DNA from: Polyangiaceae bacterium | Lineage (GTDB): Bacteria; Myxococcota_A; Polyangia; Polyangiales; Polyangiaceae | Assembly (NCBI GenBank): GCA_025937835.1 | Contig: JAICQO010000010.1 | Location: 54,803 to 118,802, forward strand | Direction: 5' to 3' | Length of the DNA: 64,000 bases | Shown: piece by piece, positions 18,017 through 26,447 of the stretch | How the letters are laid out: every line of letters begins with the position of its first letter | How positions within the stretch are numbered: the stretch's first letter is position 1 | Notes under the pieces: generated by a model | Told to the model about the DNA's origin: nothing | Databases searched by the model: none | The model's input: the letters and a program-made list of their open reading frames with translations, nothing else | Made by a program: the position numbers and the translations under genes

Positions 18017-18928
18017 ATGCCTACGTTCTCGGACGCGCGATACCTCGAAGCCAAGAAGACCATCGACGACCGCGCGCTGAACCAACGCGTGCTCGCCAGC
18101 CTGCGGAACGAGCTCGCCGCGCGCTCGGAGTCGGCGACGACCGTGCTCGAAGTCGGCGCGGGTATCGGCACCATGGCCACGCGCCTGATCGACTGGCAGG
18201 TGCTGAGCCGGGCTGAATATACGCTGCTCGACCTCGAGCTCGAGCTGCTCGGAGAGGCGCGTCGCCGCCTGCTGAGCTTTGGCCACGAGCGCGGCCTGGT
18301 CGTGGACGAGCCCGGTGACTGTCTGCGGTTGCACGGCGCCAACGTCGACGTGACCGTGCGCTTCGTGGCCGCCGAGCTGGGCGCGTTCCTCGAGTCGAGC
18401 GCCGGCCCGCAGGGCGTGGACTTGCTGATCGCCAACGCGTTCCTCGACATCGTGGACGTCCCTTCCACGCTACCGCGGCTGTTCGCGCGGGGAGCCCGCG
18501 GCGGGCTGTTCTGGTTCTGTATCAACTTCGACGGCGAAACCATGTTCTTGCCCGAGCACGCAGACGACCGCGCGCTGCTCGACGTCTATCACCGCAGCAT
18601 GGACGAGCGCGTGCGGCACGGGCGCCCGGCGGGAGACAGCAAGACGGGGCGCCACTTACTGCTGGAGCTGCCGCGGGCCGGCGCGAGCCTGATCGCCGCG
18701 GGAGCTTCCGATTGGGTCGTGTTCCCGAGCGAGCTCGGCTACACGGCGGACGAAGCTTATTTTCTGCGACACATCGTGAACACGATCCGCGCGGAGCTCG
18801 AGCGTCACACCGAGGTGCCCCGCGCGATGCTCACGGCCTGGTGCGACGAGCGCAACGCGCAGATCGAGCGCAACGCGCTGTGCTACATCGCGCACCAGCT
18901 CGATTTTGCCGGGCGTTTGCCGCGTTAG
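18017..18928 (+). CDS. SAM-dependent methyltransferase-like protein
   Basis: The start at ATG 18017 (MPTFSDARYLEAKKTIDDRALN) is preferred; the upstream 46 codons of the longer ORF overlap the divergent RibD-C gene. The 303-residue protein has the class I SAM-binding motif TTVLEVGAGIGTMATRLIDW followed by an acidic strand end (YTLLDLELELLGEA) and a later VDLLIANAFLDIVD, as in Rossmann methyltransferases. Substrate is not apparent. The gene is monocistronic and convergent with the Cip1-like lipoprotein gene. Confidence 0.8.
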   Translation: MPTFSDARYLEAKKTIDDRALNQRVLASLRNELAARSESATTVLEVGAGIGTMATRLIDWQVLSRAEYTLLDLELELLGEARRRLLSFGHERGLVVDEPGDCLRLHGANVDVTVRFVAAELGAFLESSAGPQGVDLLIANAFLDIVDVPSTLPRLFARGARGGLFWFCINFDGETMFLPEHADDRALLDVYHRSMDERVRHGRPAGDSKTGRHLLLELPRAGASLIAAGASDWVVFPSELGYTADEAYFLRHIVNTIRAELERHTEVPRAMLTAWCDERNAQIERNALCYIAHQLDFAGRLPR

Positions 18929-19028
18929 AGCGACAAACGGTTAGGAACTTGCCGAGATTGGCGGAAAACCGACGAAAAGACCGAGCGCGTGGGGAGGGGC
19001 CCCGACGAACTCACTTCGGCGTTCTAGC

Positions 19029-19043
19029 GCCGCGCGACGCGGC
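19029..19043. terminator. Short GC hairpin between convergent genes
   Basis: GCCGCG-CGA-CGCGGC is a perfect 6-bp stem with a 3-base loop placed directly after the Cip1-like gene's stop codon and between two convergent genes. There is no T-tract, so it is only a possible bidirectional terminator. Confidence 0.35.
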
Positions 19044-20180
19044 TCACTTCGGGCAACCGACGCGCGTCTTCGATACCACCAGATCGTCGATGTACAGCGT
19101 GCGCGCCGCGTCGTTCTGGTACGACTCCCAGCCGATCTCGAGCTCCGAGAACTCGGGCGCGGTCCAGCGGTACGTCTCGGATTGACTGACGCAACCCTGG
19201 CCGGTGCCGTTGACGGTCAGATCCTCGAGCGCCTGGTCGTTCATCCAGAAGCGCATGGCGTCGTTCGGGCCGTCGAACTCCCACTCGACGCACACCCAAG
19301 CGCCCGTCGGCAACACCTTCATGTTCGCGTGCACCCAGCAGTCGGTGCTCGGGCCGTTCCCCGAGTAAGAATCCGGTGTCTCGTAGTTCGCCATCAGCTG
19401 GCTGCCCGTGAAGCTGCCGCCTTCCATGACCGGATGTTGGCCGCCATAGCGATACTGCGAGCGGTAGGTCTGGCTCGGCACGGTGCCCGTGCTCTGCAGC
19501 AGCGTCCAGTGCACGGACGCCGTGGGCGCGCTCTCGAGCCGCACCATCATCCGGCCGAAAAACTGGTTGCCGGCCACGGGGAACACGCTGTCGCTCTTCA
19601 AGCGCAGGAACGCGGTCTTCGTGCCGTCTTTGGCTTCGGTCGTGAACTTGACCGACTTCGAGCCCGAGACCTGCTGCGCGTCGTCGACCGCGACAGTGCC
19701 CGAGTTGACGCGCTCGGCCCAGGGCGCGCCCGGCGACTTGCCCTTGTCGTAATCTTCGAAGTCGTCGCAGAACAACGCTCCCGCGCAGGGATCCGCGCTG
19801 GCAGCACCGCCACTGCCACCCGCCGGAGAGCCCGCGCTGCTGCCCCCTGCGCCGTCGCCGCCGGCACTGGTGCCGCCCGTGCTCGGAGCTTGTCCCCCGC
19901 CGCCGTTGGTGGTGCCTCCGGTGACTGGAGCCGCGCCGCCGGTGGGGCTCGAGCCGGCCGCTGCCAAGCCGCCCGTGCTCGAACCGCCCTTGGCCGAGGG
20001 CGCGCCACCGGTAGTAGCGGAGCCCGCGCCGCCGCCTCCGGTCGCAGCACCGCCCGCGGGCGTGCCGTTGCTGCCGCCGGTGGTCCCCGGGTTTGCGCCG
20101 GAGCCGCCGCCACCCGAATCGCAGCCTGCGAGCAGCGAAAGACCGAAGAAGAGCAGCGACGTGGAACCGGTTCTGGTCAT
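19044..20180 (-). CDS. Cip1-like lipoprotein (polysaccharide-lyase-like fold)
   Basis: The start at 20180 gives MTRTGSTSLLFFGLSLLAGC, a signal peptide with lipobox LAGC; seven upstream residues were dropped. A long Gly/Ser/Thr linker with TGG repeats covers about residues 25-130. The rest matches the core of Trichoderma Cip1 as I remember it: LFCDDFED at its start, RMMVRLES, LPTGAWVCVEWEFDG, and LEIGWESYQNDAARTLYIDD followed by SKTRVGC (fungal VNFGWEAYSGDVNTVWFDD then STRVGC). Cip1 is co-secreted with fungal cellulases and has a fold like glucuronan/alginate lyases. Enzymatic activity here is unproven. It should sit on the outer membrane and act on plant or microbial polysaccharide. Confidence 0.8.
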   Translation of the reverse strand: MTRTGSTSLLFFGLSLLAGCDSGGGGSGANPGTTGGSNGTPAGGAATGGGGAGSATTGGAPSAKGGSSTGGLAAAGSSPTGGAAPVTGGTTNGGGGQAPSTGGTSAGGDGAGGSSAGSPAGGSGGAASADPCAGALFCDDFEDYDKGKSPGAPWAERVNSGTVAVDDAQQVSGSKSVKFTTEAKDGTKTAFLRLKSDSVFPVAGNQFFGRMMVRLESAPTASVHWTLLQSTGTVPSQTYRSQYRYGGQHPVMEGGSFTGSQLMANYETPDSYSGNGPSTDCWVHANMKVLPTGAWVCVEWEFDGPNDAMRFWMNDQALEDLTVNGTGQGCVSQSETYRWTAPEFSELEIGWESYQNDAARTLYIDDLVVSKTRVGCPK

Positions 20181-20261
20181 GCCCGGCCAGTATGTCTCCA
20201 AATAGCGGGTGTGCAGCCATCAACCCGCATCGCTCCCCTTACCGATGATAAAAAACCCGCG

Positions 20262-21218
20262 ATGACACGGAAGTTGCGCCTGGGCCTGATCGGAACCGGC
20301 ATCGCGGCTCGCGAGTTGTACCTGCCCGCGTTCCAGCGCCTGAACCGGCGCATCGAGGTCGTGGCGTGCGCCAACCGCACCCGCTCGAAGGCGGAAGCGT
20401 TTGCGAAGCTCGCGCGGGTGCCGAAGGTCGTGGACACGGCCGAGGAGCTGCTCGCGCTCCCCGAAGTCGACGCCGTCGTCGTCAGCCTGCCGATCGACAA
20501 GCAACCCGAGCTGGTCCTCGCCGCGCTCGGCGCGAAGAAGCCGGTGCTCAGCGAAAAGCCGCTCGCGCCCTCGCTCGCGGCAGGAGAGGCGCTGCTCAAG
20601 GCCACGCGCCGCTTCAAGACGCCGTGGCTCGTGGGAGAAAACTACGCTTTCATGCCCCATGTGCTGAAGCTCCGCGAGTGGCTGGCGGCCAATCGCCTGG
20701 GAGAGGTGCGCTGGGTCGAGGCCGTCCAGGCGACCAACATGAACTCGAAGAACCGCTACTTCAACACCGCGTGGCGGCACCAGGCCGGCTTCGACGGTGG
20801 CTTCGTGGCCGACGGCGGGGTGCACCTCGCCAACGTGGTTCGCAGCTGTTTCGGGCTACCGAAGAGCGTTCAGAGCGTCACCGCGCATTTCAATCGCAAG
20901 CTGCCGGCGCCGGACACCGCGGTGGCCGCGCTGCGGTTCGCTTCGGGCGCGCTCGGCACCTGGACCAGCTGCTTCTGCGTGCGCTACTCGGGGCCGATGC
21001 TGCGCGTCTACGGCAGCCGCGCCAACGCGGAGCTCTACTACGACGAGGCGCGGCTCGAGACGCAGAGCGGCAAGCAGCGCGTGTTCCAGGCGCCGATCGA
21101 CAGCTTCAGCGCAGAGTTTTCGCACTTTGCCGATGTCGTTCAGAAGGGCAAGCCGCTCGCCTTCACTCCCAGAGAAGCGCTCGACGATCTGCGCCTGATC
21201 GATTCGCTCCTGCACTGA
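20262..21218 (+). CDS. Gfo/Idh/MocA family oxidoreductase
   Basis: The ATG at 20262 begins MTRKLRLGLIGTGIAARELY, the N-terminal NAD(P)-binding Rossmann fold; the ORF track's 678-residue version reads far upstream through the antisense of the Cip1 gene. The 318-residue protein has the family signature KKPVLSEKPLAPSLAAGEAL, with the EKP motif, and a C-terminal substrate domain (GGFVADGGVHLANVVR). Members oxidise or reduce sugars, inositols and related polyols. The next gene starts 10 bases downstream and encodes a GT-C-like membrane protein, so a role in cell-surface sugar metabolism is possible but not shown. Confidence 0.87.
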   Translation: MTRKLRLGLIGTGIAARELYLPAFQRLNRRIEVVACANRTRSKAEAFAKLARVPKVVDTAEELLALPEVDAVVVSLPIDKQPELVLAALGAKKPVLSEKPLAPSLAAGEALLKATRRFKTPWLVGENYAFMPHVLKLREWLAANRLGEVRWVEAVQATNMNSKNRYFNTAWRHQAGFDGGFVADGGVHLANVVRSCFGLPKSVQSVTAHFNRKLPAPDTAVAALRFASGALGTWTSCFCVRYSGPMLRVYGSRANAELYYDEARLETQSGKQRVFQAPIDSFSAEFSHFADVVQKGKPLAFTPREALDDLRLIDSLLH

Positions 21219-21228
21219 CGAGCCGGCC

Positions 21229-22737
21229 TTGCGCACGCAGCCGTGGCTCGAATCTCGTCGTTTCAAGGACCACGCGCGGCTCAGCGCGGTGTTCCTGGCG
21301 AGCCGTGCCTTGCTCTACTTCGCCGGGCTCGGGATGCAGCTGGACCTGCGCTGGATGTTCCTCGCCGACCCGGAGAACCTGCGCGAGCGGCTGCTCGAGA
21401 CGGCCTACTATTTTCACGCCTACCCGCCGGGCATGAACCTGCTCACGGGCCTCTTGCTGAAGCTCGCGCCCGGGCAGCTCCAAGGGCTCTCTCAGGCGCT
21501 GTTCCTGAGCGCGGGGCTCTTGCTCGTGAACGCGCTCTTCTACCTGTGTCGCAGCGTGCTCTCGCGCCGTCCCGCGTTCTTGCTGTGCCTCGCCTTCGCG
21601 GCGATCCCACAGTGTCTGTTCTTCGAGAACCTGTACCTTTACACCGAGCTCGAGACGAGCCTCTTGTGCCTGATCTGCGCCGGGTTCCTGCACGCGAGCC
21701 GGCGCGGCGGCTGGGCGAGCTGGGCCCTGCTGTTCCTCGGGTGCGCCGTGCTCGGCTGGCTGCGGAGCAGCTTTCACCTGGTCTGGTTCGCAGCCACGGT
21801 GGCGTTTTCGGCGTGGCAGAACCCGCTGCAAAGACGCCGGATCGCCCTCGCGGCGCTCGGCCCGGGGCTCCTACTCTCTGCTCTCTACCTGAAGAATTGG
21901 GCGGTGTTCGGGGCGTTCGCGTCGAGCTCGTCGCTTGGCGGAAACCTGGCTCAGGTGACGGTGGCGCGGATGCCCGGGAGCGAGCGCGCCGAGTGGCAGC
22001 GGCAGGGCAAGCTCTCGCCGTACGCCGACATCAGCGTTTTCGCCGGCCCCGAGCGTTACGCGGGCTTCTTTCGCGAACAGCGCCTGGAGGGCATGCCCGA
22101 CGTGGTCAACCGCCTCGACCGGCCGTCGCTGCACGTGCCCAATTACAACCACTGGTGGCTCCGCGAAGTGAACCGAGCCCGCCGCGGCGACGCCGCAGCC
22201 TACGTGCGCGAGCATCCGCTCGGTTATCTCGAGAACCTGAAGAACAACCTGGTAGCGCTGTTCTCGCCCTCGACCACCTGGCACCCCGTGAAGGGCAACG
22301 AGAACCCGCACACCGGGCATCGCCGCGTGCTCGGAGGCTACGAGCTCCTTTACAACGGGCTCGTTCACCAGCTGTTCCTGGCGCCCGTCGGTTTCTACGC
22401 TTTCGTCCCGCTCGGGTTCGGGCTCGCGCTCGTTCGAGCCGGCCGTTGGGCGCGCGCTGCCCGGGGGCGGGTGGCTGCGCGCGTGAGCACGCTGCGCTTT
22501 GCGGCGTTTCAGGTGCTCTACGTGGTCGTCCTCAGCTGCCTCGTCACTTACGGCGAAATGTCGCGGTACCGCTACGCCGTGGAGCCGCTGCTCTGGTTCC
22601 TCTGCGCCGCGGGCATTGCCTCGCTCGGCCGCCCGCGAAACTGGGGCAAGCGCTGGCGAACCTTTCGCTCAGCTCGCGGGGCCGAAGCACTCCCAGAAGG
22701 ACTTGAGGAACGACACGCTCTGAAGCGCAACGGCTAG
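21229..22737 (+). CDS. Multi-pass membrane protein, GT-C glycosyltransferase-like
   Basis: The 502-residue protein starts at TTG 21229, ten bases after the oxidoreductase stop. It has about ten hydrophobic helices and a large periplasmic-type segment (~residues 230-360). AYYFHAYPPGMNLLTGLLLK between the first two helices resembles the first loop of polyprenol-phosphate-sugar-dependent transferases (PMT/ArnT-like), but no definite catalytic motif was recognised. The final 69 bases overlap the convergent CDP-alcohol phosphatidyltransferase gene. Confidence 0.65.
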   Translation: MRTQPWLESRRFKDHARLSAVFLASRALLYFAGLGMQLDLRWMFLADPENLRERLLETAYYFHAYPPGMNLLTGLLLKLAPGQLQGLSQALFLSAGLLLVNALFYLCRSVLSRRPAFLLCLAFAAIPQCLFFENLYLYTELETSLLCLICAGFLHASRRGGWASWALLFLGCAVLGWLRSSFHLVWFAATVAFSAWQNPLQRRRIALAALGPGLLLSALYLKNWAVFGAFASSSSLGGNLAQVTVARMPGSERAEWQRQGKLSPYADISVFAGPERYAGFFREQRLEGMPDVVNRLDRPSLHVPNYNHWWLREVNRARRGDAAAYVREHPLGYLENLKNNLVALFSPSTTWHPVKGNENPHTGHRRVLGGYELLYNGLVHQLFLAPVGFYAFVPLGFGLALVRAGRWARAARGRVAARVSTLRFAAFQVLYVVVLSCLVTYGEMSRYRYAVEPLLWFLCAAGIASLGRPRNWGKRWRTFRSARGAEALPEGLEERHALKRNG

Positions 22738-23334
22738 CCCCACGAGCGGCGCCGCCCAGGCAGCGGGTAGAAGGAACGCGGCGCCCATCGTCGAGACCAG
22801 CGCCACGAACACCGTGGCTCCGAGCCGTGAACGCTGGGCCTCGCGCCGCGCCTCGAAGAGCCAGAGCGACAGCACGTAGACGTAGTGCCAGGCGCCCGCG
22901 AGCAGCACCCAGGCCCCGAGCGTGCCGCGCGCGTGGAGGAGCGCGGCGAGCGCCAGCGTGTACAGCGAATCGACGGCGGTGTCGTAGCGCGCGCCGAACT
23001 CACCGGACAGCTGGAAGCGGCGGGCAACCCAGCCGTCGACCCCATCGAGCGTCACGATCGCGAGCGCAAGCAGGAACAGCCACGTGCCCGGCCACTCCTT
23101 GCCGAACAGCAGGCAAAGCGTCAGCCCGAGCCGCAGCGTCGTGATCGCGTTGGCGAGGCCAAAGCCCGAAGGCCGGAAAGCCGGGCGCATGCGATACAGG
23201 AGCACGGCGAACGAACCGGCGCCCAGCACGCCAATCAGCGCGGGCTCTCGGATCAGCAGCGCCGAGATCATGGCCATCGCGTGGATCCGGCTCCAACGCA
23301 GGTACACGAGGGCTTCGCGCTGACTCGGCCTCAC
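22669..23334 (-). CDS. CDP-alcohol phosphatidyltransferase
   Basis: This 221-residue integral membrane protein contains the complete CDP-alcohol phosphotransferase signature D-x2-DG-x2-AR-x8-G-x3-D-x3-D as DGVDGWVARRFQLSGEFGAR followed by YDTAVDS. The fold needs six helices and the hydrophobic pattern agrees. The enzyme would transfer a phosphatidyl group from CDP-diacylglycerol, or a related CDP-alcohol, to an acceptor alcohol; the acceptor (glycerol phosphate, inositol phosphate, serine or other) cannot be read. It starts at GTG and shares GTGA with the stop of the upstream H-NOX gene, implying translational coupling. Its 3' end overlaps the convergent membrane protein gene by 69 bases. Confidence 0.88.
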   Translation of the reverse strand: MRPSQREALVYLRWSRIHAMAMISALLIREPALIGVLGAGSFAVLLYRMRPAFRPSGFGLANAITTLRLGLTLCLLFGKEWPGTWLFLLALAIVTLDGVDGWVARRFQLSGEFGARYDTAVDSLYTLALAALLHARGTLGAWVLLAGAWHYVYVLSLWLFEARREAQRSRLGATVFVALVSTMGAAFLLPAAWAAPLVGLAVALQSVSFLKSFWECFGPAS

Positions 23335-23870
23335 GGGACTTCGAACGAGATGATACAGGCCGGATCACCGCGGTGCATGCACTCGATGTCGTTGATCGTG
23401 AGCGCCTCGCCGAAGCGCGCCGCTAGCCCGCGGGAGATCCCGCGCGCGACGGCGCACAACTTGCGGGGTGAGTCGTAGGTCAAGATCACCATCTTGGGCC
23501 CCACGCGCACGGTGCGCAGGCGCGGCGGTAACGCTCCAGGCTGGCGACGCCGCACCACTCGGTGGATCGTCTGCTCGGTGTGCTCGATCACGTCCAGGGT
23601 GCGCCAGGTCGGCTTGAGCAGCGAGCCATACAGCGCGACATAGGTCGGCACCAGGAACTCCCCGAAGGCTTCGAGCAGCGCGGTCGGGGACTTGCCCGTG
23701 AGCTCGGCCGCCGCCGTGACCATCGCCACGATGTCCGCGTCGGGATAGGACGAAAGCGGCGTGACGATCCGGGTGCTTGGCTGGGCGCGCTCGAGCAGCT
23801 GATCGAGCGCAGCTTCGCCGTACTGGCTCTTCACGAAATTGTGGAGCTCGAGGTGAATGATGCCGTGCAT
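23331..23870 (-). CDS. Stand-alone H-NOX (heme NO-binding) domain protein
   Basis: The start at 23870 gives MHGIIHLELHNFVKSQYGEA, the usual H-NOX N-terminus (MKGII...). At 179 residues it is a single H-NOX domain. The likely proximal heme ligand is His97 (IEHTEQTIH), aligned by eye with the Shewanella protein, and the heme-propionate YxSxR motif is YDSPR at 132-136. The C-terminal ECMHRGDPACIISFE also matches. Such proteins bind NO or O2 through ferrous heme and normally regulate a partner kinase, cyclase or diguanylate cyclase. Here the coupled downstream gene is a CDP-alcohol phosphatidyltransferase, which is unusual. Confidence 0.85.
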   Translation of the reverse strand: MHGIIHLELHNFVKSQYGEAALDQLLERAQPSTRIVTPLSSYPDADIVAMVTAAAELTGKSPTALLEAFGEFLVPTYVALYGSLLKPTWRTLDVIEHTEQTIHRVVRRRQPGALPPRLRTVRVGPKMVILTYDSPRKLCAVARGISRGLAARFGEALTINDIECMHRGDPACIISFEVP

Positions 23871-23973
23871 GGGCAGTGACCTCCGGAAGTCCGACCTGCG
23901 TGGCAGGCTACCCCGACTTTCACCGCGGGTAGGCATGCTATCGTGCGCCGCGGTTTCAGCCGAGGAACGCACC

Positions 23974-24450
23974 ATGCATGGAGTTCAGCTCATCGACTCG
24001 GGGCTCTTGGAGGCGCTGGTGGAGCGCGCCCGGCACAGCCCGCGTTTGCGCTCGAACCACAACTTTCACCGCGACGCGTCCGACAACCCGCATCGCTTCC
24101 TGAACGCCCTGACGCGCGGGACCTACTGTTGCCCGCACCGCCACCTCGACCCACCCAAGGCCGAGTCGTTCGTGGCGCTCCGCGGCGAGGTAGTGGTCTT
24201 TCTGTTCGACGATTCGGGCAAGCTGACGGAGCAGCACGTGCTCGGGCGAAGCGGCCTGTTCGGGATCGACATCGCGCCCGGCCTCTGGCACTCCGTCGCC
24301 GCGCTGAGCGACACGGCAGTCTGCTTCGAGGTAAAGCCCGGCCCTTACCAGGTCGCGAACGACAAGCAGTTCGCGAGCTTCGCTCCCCGAGAAGGCGCTC
24401 CAGAGGCTGCCGCGTACCTGTCGGAGCTGCTGTCGAGCGTGCGAGCCTGA
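23974..24450 (+). CDS. WbuC-family cupin
   Basis: ATG 23974 gives a 158-residue protein. RSNHNFHRDASDNPHRFLNA and GTYCCPHRHLDPPKAESFVA followed by LRGEVVVFLFDD form the WbuC-type cupin core, with a probable metal site at HRHxxxxKxE. WbuC proteins occur in polysaccharide clusters as presumed sugar-modifying cupins, but their reaction is unsettled. Divergent from the H-NOX gene; 103 bases separate the two starts. Confidence 0.82.
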   Translation: MHGVQLIDSGLLEALVERARHSPRLRSNHNFHRDASDNPHRFLNALTRGTYCCPHRHLDPPKAESFVALRGEVVVFLFDDSGKLTEQHVLGRSGLFGIDIAPGLWHSVAALSDTAVCFEVKPGPYQVANDKQFASFAPREGAPEAAAYLSELLSSVRA

Positions 24451-24456
24451 GCTCGG

Positions 24457-24843
24457 CTACTTGTAGGTGGCGACGCCCACGTAACGCATGACCCGCTGGC
24501 AGTCGGCAGCGCCGGAGCGGCCGCCGCAGCTGTGCTCGCCCTCGAACTGAGTGGCACCGGAGCGCAGGGCGCGCAGCACTTCGTTCGTCACGTCGTGACC
24601 GCCTTCTTTGCACCAGGAGTCGAGGCACGGGATCTCGAACAGGGCGGGCGCGTGCGGCACCGAGACGCGCTTGATGTGCGTCGACTCGGGTAGAGCGACT
24701 CCCCCGCGGCTCTCGGAAATGTCGAGCCGCAGCGTTTCGAGCGTCGGCACGACGGCCTGGAGGCGGTCCGCCTCGTCCTCACGCTTGCGGCGCTCGGCCG
24801 CGCGCTGCGCAGCTTCGAAATTACGGGTCCGGAAACGGCTCAC
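24457..24843 (-). CDS. Conserved hypothetical protein, Cys/His-containing
   Basis: This 128-residue soluble protein has a charged N-terminal helix (NFEAAQRAAERRKREDEADRL) and a C-terminal half containing IPCLDSWCKEGGHD and HSCGGRSGAADC. The spaced Cys and His residues could bind a metal or form disulfides. No family was recognised. It is convergent with the WbuC cupin gene, whose stop is 6 bases away. Codon use and strand bias look genuine. Confidence 0.55.
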   Translation of the reverse strand: MSRFRTRNFEAAQRAAERRKREDEADRLQAVVPTLETLRLDISESRGGVALPESTHIKRVSVPHAPALFEIPCLDSWCKEGGHDVTNEVLRALRSGATQFEGEHSCGGRSGAADCQRVMRYVGVATYK

Positions 24844-24979
24844 GATAGGCCCCTCGTCGAACGCGGGATGGCTGGCTTGGCTCGCGTCACATCCGCACTC
24901 TTACCACGGTTCCCCGAAAATGCCGCCTGCGCAGGCGCGGCTCGTCCGGAGGGCCGAATCGCGGGCCGCACAGCGCTAT

Positions 24980-25531
24980 TCACGCGCCGAGCGACAGCAA
25001 TTTGCGCGCGGCGCGCAGCACCGACTCGTCGCTGGTCAATGTAGGCAGCTCCGAAAGCGGCACCCAGCGAGCCCCGGCCACTTCGTCGCTCGCGCGGAGA
25101 GCCGGATCGTCCGCGGCGAAGGCGAAGCGCACGTCGAAGTGCTCGTGCCCGGGCTCGCTCTTCCGCGCCGGGATGGTGTGGATGTCCACGTCGAAGATCC
25201 CCGGATTTCCGAAGAGCGGCGAGAGCGCCGCGATCCCGGTTTCTTCCAGCACCTCGCGGCGTGCGGCGCGCTCGGCCTGATCATCGCCCGGATCGATGTG
25301 GCCGCCCGGCTGCAGCCAGAGCCCGAGCTTTCGGTGCAGGATCAAGAGCAGTGAGTGGGTCTTCGGATCGACCACGAAGGCGCTGGCCGTGAAATGTCCG
25401 GGAACGAAGCTGTTCCTGTCGAATGCCGCCGCGGAGCTCGCGAGGGCCTGCATCCGGGCGAGGAAGGCGCGCTCGCGGGCGTCCGAGGGTTCGTAGGACG
25501 AGAGCAGCGCGGCGAAGGGAGCGAGGAGCAC
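24980..25531 (-). CDS. Nudix hydrolase
   Basis: GTG 25531 was chosen as start (VLLAPFAALLSSYEPSD); the ORF track extends into the upstream exonuclease gene. The protein has about 183 residues. The Nudix box reads GGHIDPGDDQAERAARREVL followed by EETGI. It has one extra residue compared with Gx5Ex7REUxEExGU, a variant common in proteins of the GGHxxPGD type. Nudix enzymes cleave nucleoside diphosphates linked to other groups, in a Mg2+-dependent reaction. Substrate is unknown. It is probably co-transcribed with argC and the 5'-3' exonuclease. Confidence 0.83.
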   Translation of the reverse strand: MLLAPFAALLSSYEPSDARERAFLARMQALASSAAAFDRNSFVPGHFTASAFVVDPKTHSLLLILHRKLGLWLQPGGHIDPGDDQAERAARREVLEETGIAALSPLFGNPGIFDVDIHTIPARKSEPGHEHFDVRFAFAADDPALRASDEVAGARWVPLSELPTLTSDESVLRAARKLLSLGA

Positions 25532-25556
25532 GGCGGGGGAGTATCGGCTATCGCTG

Positions 25557-26438
25557 TCAGCTGTTAAGGCGAAAGCGGGGGATGCGCTCGAGGACGGAGC
25601 TGTCGCCGAGCTCGGCGCAGAGCGCTTCGAGCTCGGATTTGGGGGCGCCTTGCCATTCGAGGTCGTCGACCTGCTCGGTGAGGGGGCAATCGAAGCGCAG
25701 TCGCGCGAGCTCGCGGAAGAGCAAGGCTTCTTCACGTTGCTGGCGGAAGGTTTGCGCGAGGCGATCACGACCGCGCAAGGTGGACGGAAGCGCGGCGGGC
25801 TCGTCGGGGATGCGTTCGAGGCTGCCGAACACCGACAGCACGGCGGCGGCCGATTTGCCGCCCCAACCGGGCAAGCCGGGGTAGCCGTCGGCGCTGTCGC
25901 CGACCAGCGCCAGGTAGTCGGCGATCGACTCCGGCGGCACACCGAACTTCTCGATCACGCCGGCGCGATCGAGGATCTTCTTGCGCTGCCGGTCCAGGCA
26001 GACCACGCGCTCCCCGTCGACGCATTGAGACAGGTCCTTGTCGGGCGTGCAGATCAGCACGCGCTCGACGCGGGGATCTTTGGCGGCGCGCGCGGCGAAC
26101 GTCGCGAGCGCGTCGTCGGCTTCGAACTCGACCATCGGCCAGGTGACCATACCGAGCGCACGCGTGACGCGCTCGGCGAGCTCGAACTGCGCGAGCAGCA
26201 GCGGATCGACGCCCTCCGAGGTCTTGTAATAGGCGTAGAGCTGGTTTCGGAACGACTCGATCACGTGATCGAACGCCACGCCGATGTGCGTGACCTCGCC
26301 GCTCGCGAGCCAGGCGGCAAAGCCCCGGAGCAGCCCGCGCGCGGCACCCACCTCCCTGCCGGCGGGGCTCAGCGCCGAGGGGACCGCGAAAAAGGCGCGA
26401 AAAAGCTCGTAGGTGCCGTCGACGACGTGGACCTGCAT
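25557..26438 (-). CDS. Stand-alone 5'-3' exonuclease (PolA N-terminal type)
   Basis: The 293-residue protein matches the 5'-3' exonuclease/FEN domain of DNA polymerase I: VHVVDGTYELFRAFFA with a metal Asp, VAFDHVIESFRNQLYAYYK, EFEADDALATFA with two acidic ligands, ICTPDKDLSQCV, and a helix-hairpin-helix region ALVGDSADGYPGLPGWGGKS. There is no polymerase domain. Such proteins remove RNA primers or flaps and may back up PolA. It lies between argC (9 bases upstream) and the Nudix gene (25 bases downstream), on the same strand. Confidence 0.88.
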   Translation of the reverse strand: MQVHVVDGTYELFRAFFAVPSALSPAGREVGAARGLLRGFAAWLASGEVTHIGVAFDHVIESFRNQLYAYYKTSEGVDPLLLAQFELAERVTRALGMVTWPMVEFEADDALATFAARAAKDPRVERVLICTPDKDLSQCVDGERVVCLDRQRKKILDRAGVIEKFGVPPESIADYLALVGDSADGYPGLPGWGGKSAAAVLSVFGSLERIPDEPAALPSTLRGRDRLAQTFRQQREEALLFRELARLRFDCPLTEQVDDLEWQGAPKSELEALCAELGDSSVLERIPRFRLNS

Positions 26439-26447
26439 CGAGCTCTC

